From assembly GCA_902780535.1 (NCBI GenBank), contig CACZFT010000001.1, positions 1 to 64,000 on the forward strand: a DNA stretch of 64,000 nt. The letters are read 5' to 3'. The notes below the pieces were generated by a model. It worked only from the letters and a program-made list of their open reading frames with translations, was not told the origin of the DNA and ran no database searches. Shown here one piece after another: positions 57,042 to 64,000 of this stretch (positions are counted from its first letter, which is position 1; the number at the start of each line of letters is the position of its first letter). Made by a program: the position numbers and the translations under genes. The stretch is from an uncultured Selenomonas sp. Its GTDB lineage: Bacteria; Bacillota; Negativicutes; Selenomonadales; Selenomonadaceae.

Positions 57042-58691
57042 ATGAAAACGATACAACGCATCGAGCGGGCGGCCCCGGCTCCGCGAAAACGCCTGCGCGT
57101 CGCGGCCTATGCGCGTGTCTCCGTCGCGTCGGAGCGCATGCAGCATTCGCTTTCCGCGCAGGTCAGCTACTACAGCGCCCGCATCCAGAAGCATCCCGAA
57201 TGGGAGTACGCCGGCGTGTACGCCGACTATGGCATCTCGGGGACAGGCACGGCGAAGCGCGAAGCGTTCCAGGAAATGCTCGCGGCGTGCGAGGCGGGGC
57301 GCATCGACCTCGTCCTCACGAAGTCCATCCAGCGCTTCGCCCGCAACACGGTCGATTTGCTGAAGACCGTGCGGCGGCTGAAGGAGCTCGGCATCGAGGT
57401 GTATTTCGAGAAAGAAAACATCCGCACGCTGAGCGGCGAGGGCGAGCTCCTGCTGACGATCCTCGCGTCGTTCGCGCAGGAGGAGAGCCGCAGCATCTCG
57501 GAAAACATCAAGTGGCGCGTCAAGAAACGCTTCGAGCAGGGCATCCCGAACGGGCGCTTTCGTATCTACGGCTACCGCTGGGAGGGCGATACGCTCGTCA
57601 TCGTGCCGGAGGAAGCCGCCATCGTGCGGCGCATTTTCCAGAACTTCCTCGACGGCAAGTCGCGCCTCGAGACGGAGCGCGAGTTCGCCGCCGAGGGCAT
57701 CACGACACGGGCGGGCTGCCGCTGGGCGGACTCGAACCTCGCGTGCGTCTTGCGGAACATCACCTACACGGGCAACTTGCTCCTGCAAAAGGAATACATC
57801 GAAGACCCGATCACGAAGAAGCGTCGCAAGAATCGCGGCGAGCTGCCGAAGTACCTCGTCGAGCACACGCACGAAGCCATCATCGACCGGGAGACGTTCG
57901 ACTATGTCCAAAAGGAAATGGCGCGGCGCAAGGAGCTCGGCCCGCTCGCGAACAAGGCGCTCCGCACGACGTGCTTCACGGGGAAAATCAAGTGTGGCAT
58001 CTGCGGCAAGAGTTACGTCCATGATTATCGGAATGATAGGAACGCACTCGAATGCTGGACGTGCAGTTCCAAGAAAATCAAGGGCGGGAGCTGCGGAGCG
58101 AAAGGCAGCGTCCCGCACAAGGTGTTATTGCAGGAGTGCGCCGCCGTGCTCGGACTGGATGCCTTTGACGAAGATGCGTTCCTCGCGCAAGTCGAGAAGA
58201 TTGTCGTGCCCGAGCGGCGCGTGCTGGTCTTTTACATGAAAGACGGGCGGCAAATCACGCGCCATTGGACGTCCACGGCGAAGAAAGACTGGTGGACGCC
58301 CGAGCGCCGGCAGGCCGCGTCGGAAGCCCGCAGGAAGCGCGTGATTCATCGGGCGGACATCACCTGTTTTACGGGGCATATCAAATGCACGGCTTGCGGG
58401 CGGAATTTCCAGCGCGATGCGAATCAAGGCAGGATTCCTTACTGGCGGTGTGACGGCAAGGACGCGCCCGGCTTGCGCGAGGACGTCCTGCGGTCGATGA
58501 TTGCCGAGGTGATGGGGCTGCCCGCCTTTGACGAGACGGCCTTTTCCGAGCAGATGGAGCGCATTGAATTTCACGCGCCCGACGAATTGGCATTCTTTTT
58601 CAAGGATGGGCGACAAGCATCCCGCACCTGGGTCAAGCCGAAGAAAATCATGCCACCGAGGGCATTGTGGCATAGAAAGGGGCAGTCATGA
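57042..58691 (+). CDS. Large serine recombinase 1, with duplicated C-terminal module
   Basis: ATG behind GAGGTGAAAG; 549 residues. Catalytic YARVSVASE (Ser27), QRFARNTVDLL and EESRSISENIKWRVKKRFEQG are conserved. After the recombinase domain a zinc ribbon (CGICGKSY ... CWTCSSKK, about 325-352) and a helical segment with YMKDGRQ are followed by a second ribbon (CTACGRNF ... YWRCDG) and FFKDGRQ. The module is thus duplicated. Overlaps recombinase 2 by 4 bp. Catalyses integration and, with a partner, excision. Confidence 0.95.
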   Translation: MKTIQRIERAAPAPRKRLRVAAYARVSVASERMQHSLSAQVSYYSARIQKHPEWEYAGVYADYGISGTGTAKREAFQEMLAACEAGRIDLVLTKSIQRFARNTVDLLKTVRRLKELGIEVYFEKENIRTLSGEGELLLTILASFAQEESRSISENIKWRVKKRFEQGIPNGRFRIYGYRWEGDTLVIVPEEAAIVRRIFQNFLDGKSRLETEREFAAEGITTRAGCRWADSNLACVLRNITYTGNLLLQKEYIEDPITKKRRKNRGELPKYLVEHTHEAIIDRETFDYVQKEMARRKELGPLANKALRTTCFTGKIKCGICGKSYVHDYRNDRNALECWTCSSKKIKGGSCGAKGSVPHKVLLQECAAVLGLDAFDEDAFLAQVEKIVVPERRVLVFYMKDGRQITRHWTSTAKKDWWTPERRQAASEARRKRVIHRADITCFTGHIKCTACGRNFQRDANQGRIPYWRCDGKDAPGLREDVLRSMIAEVMGLPAFDETAFSEQMERIEFHAPDELAFFFKDGRQASRTWVKPKKIMPPRALWHRKGQS

Positions 58692-60253
58692 GAAAAGTCC
58701 ATACGATTCCCGCGACCATCAGCCGGTTTACGGCCACGCCGCTCACGAGCACGAAGCGGCGGCGCGTTGCGGGCTATGCCAGAGTCTCGACCGACCACGC
58801 CGACCAAGTGACGAGCTACGAGGCGCAGGTCGATTACTATACGAACTACATCAAAAGCCGCGAGGACTGGGAGTTCGCGGGAATGTACACCGACGAGGGC
58901 ATCAGCGCGACGAACACGCGTCACCGCGAAGGCTTCAAACGCATGGTCGAGGACGCGCTCGCGGGCAAGATCGACCTCATCATCACGAAGAGCGTCAGCC
59001 GTTTCGCCCGCAACACCGTCGACAGCCTGACCACCGTTCGCAAGCTCAAGGACAAGGGCATCGAGGTGTATTTCGAGAAGGAAAACATCTGGACGCTCGA
59101 CGCGAAAGGCGAGCTACTCATCACCATCATGAGCTCGCTCGCGCAGGAAGAAAGCCGCAGCATTTCCGAAAACACGACCTGGGGCCAGCGGAAACGCTTC
59201 GCCGACGGCAAGGTCAGCGTGCCCTACAAGCGTTTCCTCGGCTACGACAAAGGCCCGGACGGCAACCTCGTCGTGAACCGTGCACAGGCCGAGACCGTGA
59301 AGGACATCTACCGCCTATTCCTCGCGGGCTACACCTTCCACTCCATCGCCGCCGAGCTCACGCGCCGGGGCATCCCCACGCCCGGCGGCTGCAAGAACTG
59401 GAGCCAGAGCACCATCCGCAGCATCCTCACAAACGAGAAATACAAAGGCGATGCGCTCCTCCAGAAGCGCTACACCGTCAATTTCCTCACGAAAGAAACG
59501 CGGGAGAACAAAGGCGAGGTGCCGCAATACTACGTCGAGCACAACCACGAAGCCATCATCCGCCCCGAGGTCTTCGACCAGGTGCAGGAAGAACTGGAGC
59601 GCCGCCGGCACGGCGGCAATCGCTACAGCGGCGTCAGCATCTACTCGTCGAAAATCCGGTGCGGCGATTGCGGCGGCTGGTACGGCGCGAAAGTCTGGCA
59701 CTCCACCGACAAATACCGCAAGACCATCTACCGCTGCAACAACAAGTTCAAGCATCACTGCCAGACGCCGCATCTCACCGAAGCCGACATCCAGCAAATC
59801 TTCCTCCGCGCCGTCAACAAGCTCATCACGGAAAAGCAGGAAATCATCGAAAACATCCGCGACCTGCAACAGACGCTCTGCCAGACGGGCGACCTCGAAA
59901 AGGCGCAAGCACAGCACGAAGCCGACATGAAAATGCTCGCAGGCCTCACGGAACAATGCATCGCCGAAAACGCTCGCATCGCCCAAGACCAAAGCGCCTA
60001 CCAGAAACGCTACGACGACCTCGCCCGCAGGTACGACGAAGCGAAGAAAGCATACGAAGAAGCGTCCGCGGCCATCAAGCGCAGAAAGACACGCGCCAAG
60101 CAGCTGGACGCTTTCATCCAGACGCTCGAAGGGCAGGAGCCGGTGAAGGCGTTCGACGAAACGCTATGGAGCAGCCTCGTCGACTTCCTCACCGTGCATG
60201 GAGAGGGGGATGTGCGCGTCACGTTCAAGGACGGGACGGAAATCAGGGCATGA
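58688..60253 (+). CDS. Large serine recombinase 2
   Basis: ATG overlaps the upstream stop (ATGA); 521 residues. GYARVSTDHADQ (Ser34), SRFARNTVDSL, and EESRSISENTTWGQRKRFADG are intact. Zinc ribbon CGDCGGWYGAKVW...YRCNNKFKHHC, then a long coiled coil (about 390-470), typical of large serine integrases. Tandem pairs like this recall ccrA/ccrB, where both may be needed. Which one acts on the mapped att sites is unknown. Confidence 0.95.
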   Translation: MRKVHTIPATISRFTATPLTSTKRRRVAGYARVSTDHADQVTSYEAQVDYYTNYIKSREDWEFAGMYTDEGISATNTRHREGFKRMVEDALAGKIDLIITKSVSRFARNTVDSLTTVRKLKDKGIEVYFEKENIWTLDAKGELLITIMSSLAQEESRSISENTTWGQRKRFADGKVSVPYKRFLGYDKGPDGNLVVNRAQAETVKDIYRLFLAGYTFHSIAAELTRRGIPTPGGCKNWSQSTIRSILTNEKYKGDALLQKRYTVNFLTKETRENKGEVPQYYVEHNHEAIIRPEVFDQVQEELERRRHGGNRYSGVSIYSSKIRCGDCGGWYGAKVWHSTDKYRKTIYRCNNKFKHHCQTPHLTEADIQQIFLRAVNKLITEKQEIIENIRDLQQTLCQTGDLEKAQAQHEADMKMLAGLTEQCIAENARIAQDQSAYQKRYDDLARRYDEAKKAYEEASAAIKRRKTRAKQLDAFIQTLEGQEPVKAFDETLWSSLVDFLTVHGEGDVRVTFKDGTEIRA

Positions 60254-60257
60254 CACG

Positions 60258-60300
60258 AAGCAGCCGCTTCTCACAGAAATTTTGTGAGGAGCGGCTGCTT
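60258..60300. terminator. Bidirectional terminator
   Basis: AAGCAGCCGCTTCTCAC (60258-60274) pairs with GTGAGGAGCGGCTGCTT (60284-60300), one G-T pair. Lies between convergent recombinase 2 and the leftward operon. Confidence 0.85.
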
Positions 60301-60316
60301 TGTGCCATTATCGGAA

Positions 60317-60871
60317 TCAAGCGAGCGTGAGGATGTTGCGCGTACATTTCGCCGTCAGCCCGTCTGGCCAATCATCCTCTTCAAACGCTGAAGGGCTCGT
60401 GAACGTCGAAATCACGTCCTGTCCCTTCTGAATGTAGAGGTCCTCGGAAAACCAGGCGGCTTTTTCAAAGGAGAGCTCGCGATCGCCGAAATCAAAAATC
60501 AGACCGCGCGTCACGAGGACATCATCCGTTTGTTCCTCGCCATCGAAAACCTCTTGATGCTCCTGTACGACCCGGATGTCTCGAATCGTCTCGTCGATAG
60601 GCGAGGCCATCCAATCCTTCGCGTCAATAAAACTTTTCTTGTCTGCCTGCAAAGACCACCGGGCAACCTCCTCCGTATCCCCGTAGAAATCCATGACCTC
60701 GGTGAGACTGTAGAGATAATAGGTCGCGTCCTCGATGTGAAGCGCGACGGCTTTGAACGAGGTGTTGGTATAGCGGAACTTGTCATGCTGGATGGAGACG
60801 AGCTTTTTCCCGACCATGGAACGCAGAATTTCGATTTCTTGCGCGGTCAGGCAAAGATTGATGGATGTCAT
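60317..60871 (-). CDS. Unknown protein, possible immunity partner
   Basis: The start is the ATG at 60871 (MTSINLCLTAQEIEILRSMVGKKL), behind GGAGGTG; 184 residues. Acidic overall, alpha/beta (FKAVALHIEDATYYLYSLTEVMDFYGDTEE), with no signal peptide. Its start overlaps the stop of the basic upstream gene by 4 bp. Acidic proteins coupled to basic toxin-like proteins are often immunity factors, but no family is recognised. Confidence 0.72.
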   Translation of the reverse strand: MTSINLCLTAQEIEILRSMVGKKLVSIQHDKFRYTNTSFKAVALHIEDATYYLYSLTEVMDFYGDTEEVARWSLQADKKSFIDAKDWMASPIDETIRDIRVVQEHQEVFDGEEQTDDVLVTRGLIFDFGDRELSFEKAAWFSEDLYIQKGQDVISTFTSPSAFEEDDWPDGLTAKCTRNILTLA

Positions 60872-61281
60872 GTGAGAGGCACCTCCAAAGTGAAATGAAT
60901 TTTTTGCACACGGATATCTACTTCGATACGGCAACTTTTGGTGTCAATGCTGATGGCAGGACTCTTGTCGGCAGAATGAGAAACCGGGCGGAATATGATG
61001 ATGCTCCCATCTGGGAGATCGACGCGAAAACCGTACGGCTCGCCGTTGTCATTTTTCAAGACTTCTCTCGCCGCATCCTGCACCAAGGTGTCGAAAAAAT
61101 CCTTTGCTGTTTGCAATGGATTCTTGGAAGGGATATTTCGCGTGCTGGACTTGCGCCCTTTTCCACGCTTTCCAAAGTAACCGTTTTGGAATCCGAACTT
61201 GCTCTTCAAAGAGCGGCTGTTCTTCATGATGCCCGTCAAAAGCGCAAGTTTTCCGATGTTTCCTGTTCCCATCGCAATCAC
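60868..61281 (-). CDS. Basic protein resembling polymorphic toxin C-terminal domains
   Basis: GTG start at 61281 (or ATG at 61272) overlapping the DUF4417 stop; 137 residues. Strongly basic N-terminal half (KNSRSLKSKFGFQNGYFGKRGKGRKSS), then NPLQTAKDFFDTL and DLPDGSIIIFRPVSHSADKSPAISIDT with a final VQKIHF. The order NP-TAKDFF, DG-I-R-S-SDxSPA-, QKIHF is the pattern I associate with toxin domains of Bacillus-type secreted toxins. A standalone nuclease toxin is therefore possible. Not verified. Confidence 0.72.
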   Translation of the reverse strand: MIAMGTGNIGKLALLTGIMKNSRSLKSKFGFQNGYFGKRGKGRKSSTRNIPSKNPLQTAKDFFDTLVQDAAREVLKNDNGEPYGFRVDLPDGSIIIFRPVSHSADKSPAISIDTKSCRIEVDIRVQKIHFTLEVPLT

Positions 61282-61919
61282 CCGGCCTTCCGATGCGCAC
61301 GCTCAATCTGGCTGGGATAGCGGTGGAATTCGACCCGCCTGGCGAACGGCGCGAAGACGTCCTCGGGCATCCGTCCGTGCACCAAGACGATGGACGGGCG
61401 GATGTGCTCGAGCATCGCTTCAAGACCAGTGCGGAACATGGCTTTTTCCTGCCGCGATCGGATGCATCCATGCGTGCTCACCGCGACCATGCTGCCTTGC
61501 GGCACGCCGAGGAAGCAGTAGGAAAAGCTGGACTCGTCGCTCCATCGGATGTTCGGAATCACGGGAAGCTTCTGCAGATAGAAGCCGACCGCACGGTTCA
61601 TGTAGGTGTTCGCCTGTTGCAGGCAGGGTGCTTGCCCTATCATCATACTGCAATCCGGCGTGATGACGCCATCAAATTTTTGCAGCAGCGGAAGATACCG
61701 GCGCGTGGCCGTCAGCACGCGGGAAAACTCCTTGTCGTACATATAGAAATGCACGTACTGGCGGTAGTTCGTGGCGGACAGGGCAGCCTTGAACGGAATC
61801 ATGTCCCTGGGAATCTGGGTGTTGCGAAAATCCATCAACATGGGAATCCCCGCTTCTCCGACGAAAGCTGCTCCTTCCGTCAGATAGGCTTGGAATCCAT
61901 CATCTAAAATACTCTTCAT
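61278..61919 (-). CDS. DUF4417 protein
   Basis: The start is the ATG at 61919 (MKSILDDGFQAYLTEGAAFVGEAGIPMLMDFRN), behind AGGAGG; 213 residues. YMYDKEFSRVLTATRRYLPLLQKFDGVITPDCSMMIGQAP and GCIRSRQEKAMFRTGLEAMLEHIRPSIVLVHG are the DUF4417 pattern, widespread in Firmicute phages and elements and of unknown function. First gene of the three-gene leftward operon. Confidence 0.87.
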   Translation of the reverse strand: MKSILDDGFQAYLTEGAAFVGEAGIPMLMDFRNTQIPRDMIPFKAALSATNYRQYVHFYMYDKEFSRVLTATRRYLPLLQKFDGVITPDCSMMIGQAPCLQQANTYMNRAVGFYLQKLPVIPNIRWSDESSFSYCFLGVPQGSMVAVSTHGCIRSRQEKAMFRTGLEAMLEHIRPSIVLVHGRMPEDVFAPFARRVEFHRYPSQIERAHRKAG

Positions 61920-62119
61920 TCTAACCTCCTTGCTTGGACTGTGATTTGTGACGAAGCAGGGTGCTCGCATGAGCATCACCGCTTTCCACACAGATACTTG
62001 CAGGGAGATACGGAATTTACCACCATGCGCTTAATTTTCTTGAGATTGCGTGGCAGGGGAAAGGCATTCGTGCGTCGAATCTTCCTATTGAAAGGAAAGC
62101 CGCAGGTGGCATGGATTCC

Positions 62120-62148
62120 TTGCCTTTTCGCCCGCGAGCCAGTAAAAT
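62120..62148 (+). promoter_or_regulatory. Promoter of the Rpn-family gene
   Basis: TTGCCT (62120-62125), 17 bp, TAAAAT (62143-62148). Transcription would start about 15 bp before the ATG at 62171, supporting that start over the upstream in-frame ATG at 62111. Confidence 0.7.
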
Positions 62149-62170
62149 AGAGCCAGAGGAGGCATCGCAA

Positions 62171-62983
62171 ATGCCGTTTGTTACCAAGGCGTGGGAAGAC
62201 CTCACGATTCAAGACGATTTCATGTTCAAGGCGGTCATGTACAGTAAGGAGCTCTGCATGGGCGTGCTCGAAGCCATCTTGAACGAGCCGATTCACGACA
62301 TCAAATATCTCGGCGAAGAAGTCTCGCTCAAGGCCGGCTATGCAAGCAAGGGCGTGCGGCTCGATGTCTACGTCGAAGACGCAGCGCATACGATCTACAA
62401 TGTGGAAATGCAGGTGGCCAGCGAAACCGACGAAGAGCTGGCCAAGCGCATGCGTTACTACCAGTCGCAGATTGATGCGGAAAAGCTGAAGAGCGGCAGG
62501 GACTATACCGAGCTCCGCCAGACAATCATTATCTTCATCTGTCCGTTCGATCCCATCGGGCGCGGATGGCATCTCTATTGGTATGAGAACACGTGCCGCC
62601 GCGATGCGACACTGAAACTGAAAGACGGCACTGTCAAGATTATTCTCAACACGCGTGGGACAGGCGAGGATATTACGCCGCAGCTGCAGGCATTCATGGA
62701 CTATGTGAACAGCGGCGTTCTCGGTACGAATCCGCTTGTGCAGGCTATCGACCAGAAAGTCAATGAAGTCAAGAAGAACGAGGAAGCGAGGTTGAGTTAT
62801 ATGACGCTTGAAATGAAAATGCGTGATGCGCATAAGGACGGAGAAGCCGAAGGAAAAGCCTTGATGATGCGCATCTGGAAGCTCCTGCAAGCAAAAATTC
62901 CATTTGCTGATATCGCGAAAGAGACACACGTTTCGATTGATGAAGTGCGCCAGATTGCTCACGAGATTGGCGTCGCTTATTGA
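62171..62983 (+). CDS. Rpn-family PD-(D/E)XK nuclease
   Basis: The start is the ATG at 62171 (MPFVTKAWEDLTIQDDFMFKAVMYSKELC), 8 bp after GAGGAGG; 270 residues. GVRLDVYVED...YNVEMQ gives D65 and E79-x-Q81 of the PD-(D/E)XK core used by Rpn proteins. C-terminal helical tail ends with a helix-turn-helix-like AKETHVSIDEVRQIAHEIG. Rpn proteins promote recombination in E. coli and small forms act in phage defence. Own promoter and terminator. Confidence 0.9.
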   Translation: MPFVTKAWEDLTIQDDFMFKAVMYSKELCMGVLEAILNEPIHDIKYLGEEVSLKAGYASKGVRLDVYVEDAAHTIYNVEMQVASETDEELAKRMRYYQSQIDAEKLKSGRDYTELRQTIIIFICPFDPIGRGWHLYWYENTCRRDATLKLKDGTVKIILNTRGTGEDITPQLQAFMDYVNSGVLGTNPLVQAIDQKVNEVKKNEEARLSYMTLEMKMRDAHKDGEAEGKALMMRIWKLLQAKIPFADIAKETHVSIDEVRQIAHEIGVAY

Positions 62984-63003
62984 CCATTGAGAAGAGTGAG
63001 ATT

Positions 63004-63030
63004 TCCCACGGCTGCGGCTGTGGGATTTTT
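63004..63030 (+). terminator. Terminator after the Rpn gene
   Basis: CCCAC (63005-63009) and GTGGG (63020-63024) with GC-rich inner pairs, followed by ATTTTT. Confidence 0.8.
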
Positions 63031-63056
63031 CACATCGGAGGGGAGGGACGGAGACG

Positions 63057-63872
63057 ATGGGCAGCGAGAAGAAAGTGACCTTCGACCAGTATCTTCGGAT
63101 GCGCGACCGCAACGCAGATTATGCGCGTGCGCTCGCACGGACGAATCTGGCCATCCGCTGCTGGGAAAAGGCCGGAGGGAAGGTCTGGTATCTCCCGCTC
63201 ATGTGGATGCTTGACAACCATATCGTGCAAGCGTTTTACAAGCGCTCGGGCATTGACGTGCAGGCAGAGTCCGTGGGTGGGATGTTCGGCTACGGCAGGA
63301 CAGTCGGGATTTTCCCGGAGAGTTGCCATCAGGTCAAAACACCACGGATTCTCGGGCGGATTTCGACTGGGTCGAGTGCTGCGTGGAATCCAAAGATGCG
63401 CGGAAAGGCCATCTCTATGGTGGAAGCGCTCGAGCACGGTGAGAATCCCATCGGCACGATCGAGAGCTCGGCGCTCGCGGCAGTCGGCGGCTGGCCGTCC
63501 CGTTGCACGAAAACGGGATGCCCGCATCAGAAAGATGTGGAGGTCTATCTCACCATTTACCAGATTGTGACGCTCTACGTCGTGATGGAGCAGTCGGAGG
63601 GCACGCCGGCAGCGGGCATTCCGATTCTCGGCACGGAGCTTCGAAGTTCCCCAGACTGGGACAGGGAGCATCATCCTCTGCATCAGGCGGGCTTTTTGAA
63701 GAACAAGAATTTCAGCTATGACTGGTTCGATGTCATGAACGTCTGGATTCACCGCAGGACGGGGACGCTCGTGTGCTTCGAGCACGGCAGCACTCGCGTT
63801 ATCCCGTATGCCGACTGGTGCGGCGGGAGCGTGGAGAAGGGCCTGCGATGGCTTCTGGAGCAGAATGGTTGA
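63057..63872 (+). CDS. Unknown protein beside attR
   Basis: ATG behind GGAGGGGAGG; 271 residues. The N-terminal half (VTFDQYLRMRDRNADYARALARTNLAIRCWEKAGG) is helical. A CTKTGCPHQKD segment near 155 may bind a metal. C-terminal half holds ILGTELRSSPDWDREHHPLHQAGFLKNKNF and aromatic-rich strands. No family is recognised. Last gene before the right end, a usual place for lysogenic conversion genes. Confidence 0.72.
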   Translation: MGSEKKVTFDQYLRMRDRNADYARALARTNLAIRCWEKAGGKVWYLPLMWMLDNHIVQAFYKRSGIDVQAESVGGMFGYGRTVGIFPESCHQVKTPRILGRISTGSSAAWNPKMRGKAISMVEALEHGENPIGTIESSALAAVGGWPSRCTKTGCPHQKDVEVYLTIYQIVTLYVVMEQSEGTPAAGIPILGTELRSSPDWDREHHPLHQAGFLKNKNFSYDWFDVMNVWIHRRTGTLVCFEHGSTRVIPYADWCGGSVEKGLRWLLEQNG

Positions 63873-63877
63873 GCAGA

Positions 63878-63915
63878 TGCACACCCTCCCTTGAAAATGC
63901 ACCCAGGGGTGTGCA
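63878..63915. repeat. Inverted repeat near the right end
   Basis: TGCACACCC (63878-63886) and GGGTGTGCA (63907-63915) are perfect complements separated by 20 bp, about two helical turns. No T tract. It lies 23 bp outside the attR arm and could bind a regulator or excision factor. Confidence 0.7.
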
Positions 63916-63937
63916 AAATCGGGCGCATCGTTACATT

Positions 63938-63975
63938 GTATCACTGACGGCGTCTTGTTTGACCCTGCCTGCGGT
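63938..63975 (+). other. attR, right prophage-host junction
   Basis: The phage arm GTATCACTGACGGCGTCTTG (63938-63957) is followed by TTT and the core GAC (63961-63963), then host coding sequence CCTGCCTGCGG. The arm mirrors the attL phage arm (TGATAC ... GCCGTAGTCAT in reverse). See attL. Confidence 0.8.
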
Positions 63976-64000
63976 TCGGGAAATTTCCTGACAGAGAGTT
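63961..64000 (+). pseudogene. Type IIG restriction-methyltransferase, continuation (partial)
   Basis: Reads GAC CCT GCC TGC GGT TCG GGA AAT TTC CTG ACA GAG AGT: DPACGSGNFLTES, motif I of the methyltransferase. In the same codon phase as D377 of the 5' part, so excision at GAC would restore the gene exactly. The remainder lies outside the window. No start codon or binding site is present here, so this half cannot be translated on its own while the prophage is integrated. Confidence 0.88.

Larger units (their letters stand above)
1258..63963. mobile_element. Integrated siphovirus-type prophage, about 62.7 kb
   Basis: The element is bounded by attL (GAC 1255-1257) and attR (GAC 63961-63963). 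It contains replication, packaging, HK97-type head, long-tail, lysis and tandem serine recombinase modules. No relaxase, coupling protein or type IV secretion genes are seen, so it is a phage rather than a conjugative element. All the essential module types are present and intact in frame. No obvious CI/Cro-type repressor or excision factor was recognised. Defence-like cargo lies near both ends and in the middle. The boundaries are supported by exact in-frame reconstruction of the host gene and by mirrored phage arms. Confidence 0.88.

Noticed and set aside
62111-62170. Upstream start for the Rpn protein at 62111
   Set aside because: The promoter at 62120-62148 lies inside this extension. GAGGAGG fits the ATG at 62171.
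1258-63963. Conjugative element (suggested by the serine recombinases, virulence-type and DUF7678-like genes)
   Set aside because: No relaxase, coupling protein or VirB4-like gene, but a complete head, tail and packaging set.
1-64000. tRNA or rRNA gene, or a tRNA attachment site
   Set aside because: No cloverleaf-like gene was seen, and the integration site is in a protein gene.

Overview
The window is almost entirely one integrated element, a siphovirus-type prophage of about 62.7 kb carrying several defence modules. It sits inside a host restriction-modification gene. The host is probably a high-GC member of the Bacillota, most likely Negativicutes (Selenomonas/Mitsuokella/Megasphaera-like). 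This rests on the GC-rich codon use, strong AGGAGG ribosome binding sites, Firmicute-type HK97 phage genes and tandem large serine recombinases. No rRNA, tRNA or other taxonomic marker is present, so the assignment is an inference.

Ends. The 5' part of a type IIG (MmeI-like) restriction-methyltransferase gene lies at 127-1257. Its continuation reappears at the last bases of the window (63961-64000). Joining the two at a shared GAC gives an uninterrupted ...YFDPACGSGNFLTES, so the element splits the SAM-binding motif I of the methyltransferase. The phage-side arms next to the two GAC copies mirror each other (GTATCA at 63938, TGATAC at 1274), as expected for attP of a large serine integrase.

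Left cargo (1.5-9.6 kb): a gene with a UvrD-tail-like end plus a DUF262/HNH (GmrSD-like) gene; a convergent three-gene operon of an ABC/SMC-type ATPase with a zinc hook and two unknown proteins; a sigma-region-4-like regulator with a structured leader; and a palindromic dispersed repeat.

Replication (9.8-19.6 kb): a leftward operon (DNA polymerase A, DUF2815, DUF2800, small protein) diverges from a rightward operon (small proteins, P4-type primase/helicase, VRR-NUC nuclease, SNF2 helicase, late regulator). The divergent region holds four copies of a new bipartite motif; a fifth copy lies upstream of the recombinase module.

Packaging and DNA modification (19.6-24 kb): late promoter, HNH endonuclease, probable cos region, small terminase, radical SAM protein, ParB-methyltransferase fusion, amidase. 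Next comes an array (24-30 kb) of accessory genes, most with their own near-identical promoter and several with their own terminator. It includes a putative amidoligase, a gamma-glutamylcyclotransferase-like protein and a third protein sharing a C-terminal domain with the amidoligase. Large terminase lies within this array. An AbiE toxin-antitoxin pair separates it from the portal.

Morphogenesis and lysis (31.6-45.4 kb): portal, ClpP-type protease, major capsid, connectors, tail tube, tail chaperones joined by a -1 frameshift, tape measure, baseplate/fibre proteins, holin.

Right cargo (45.5-63.9 kb): a DUF499-DUF3780-DUF1156-PLD/helicase defence cassette, a secreted protein made of five 49-residue repeats, two overlapping serine recombinases, a leftward operon with a possible toxin/immunity pair and a DUF4417 protein, an Rpn-family nuclease and one unknown gene beside attR. 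The prophage thus breaks one host restriction system while carrying several candidate defence systems of its own.
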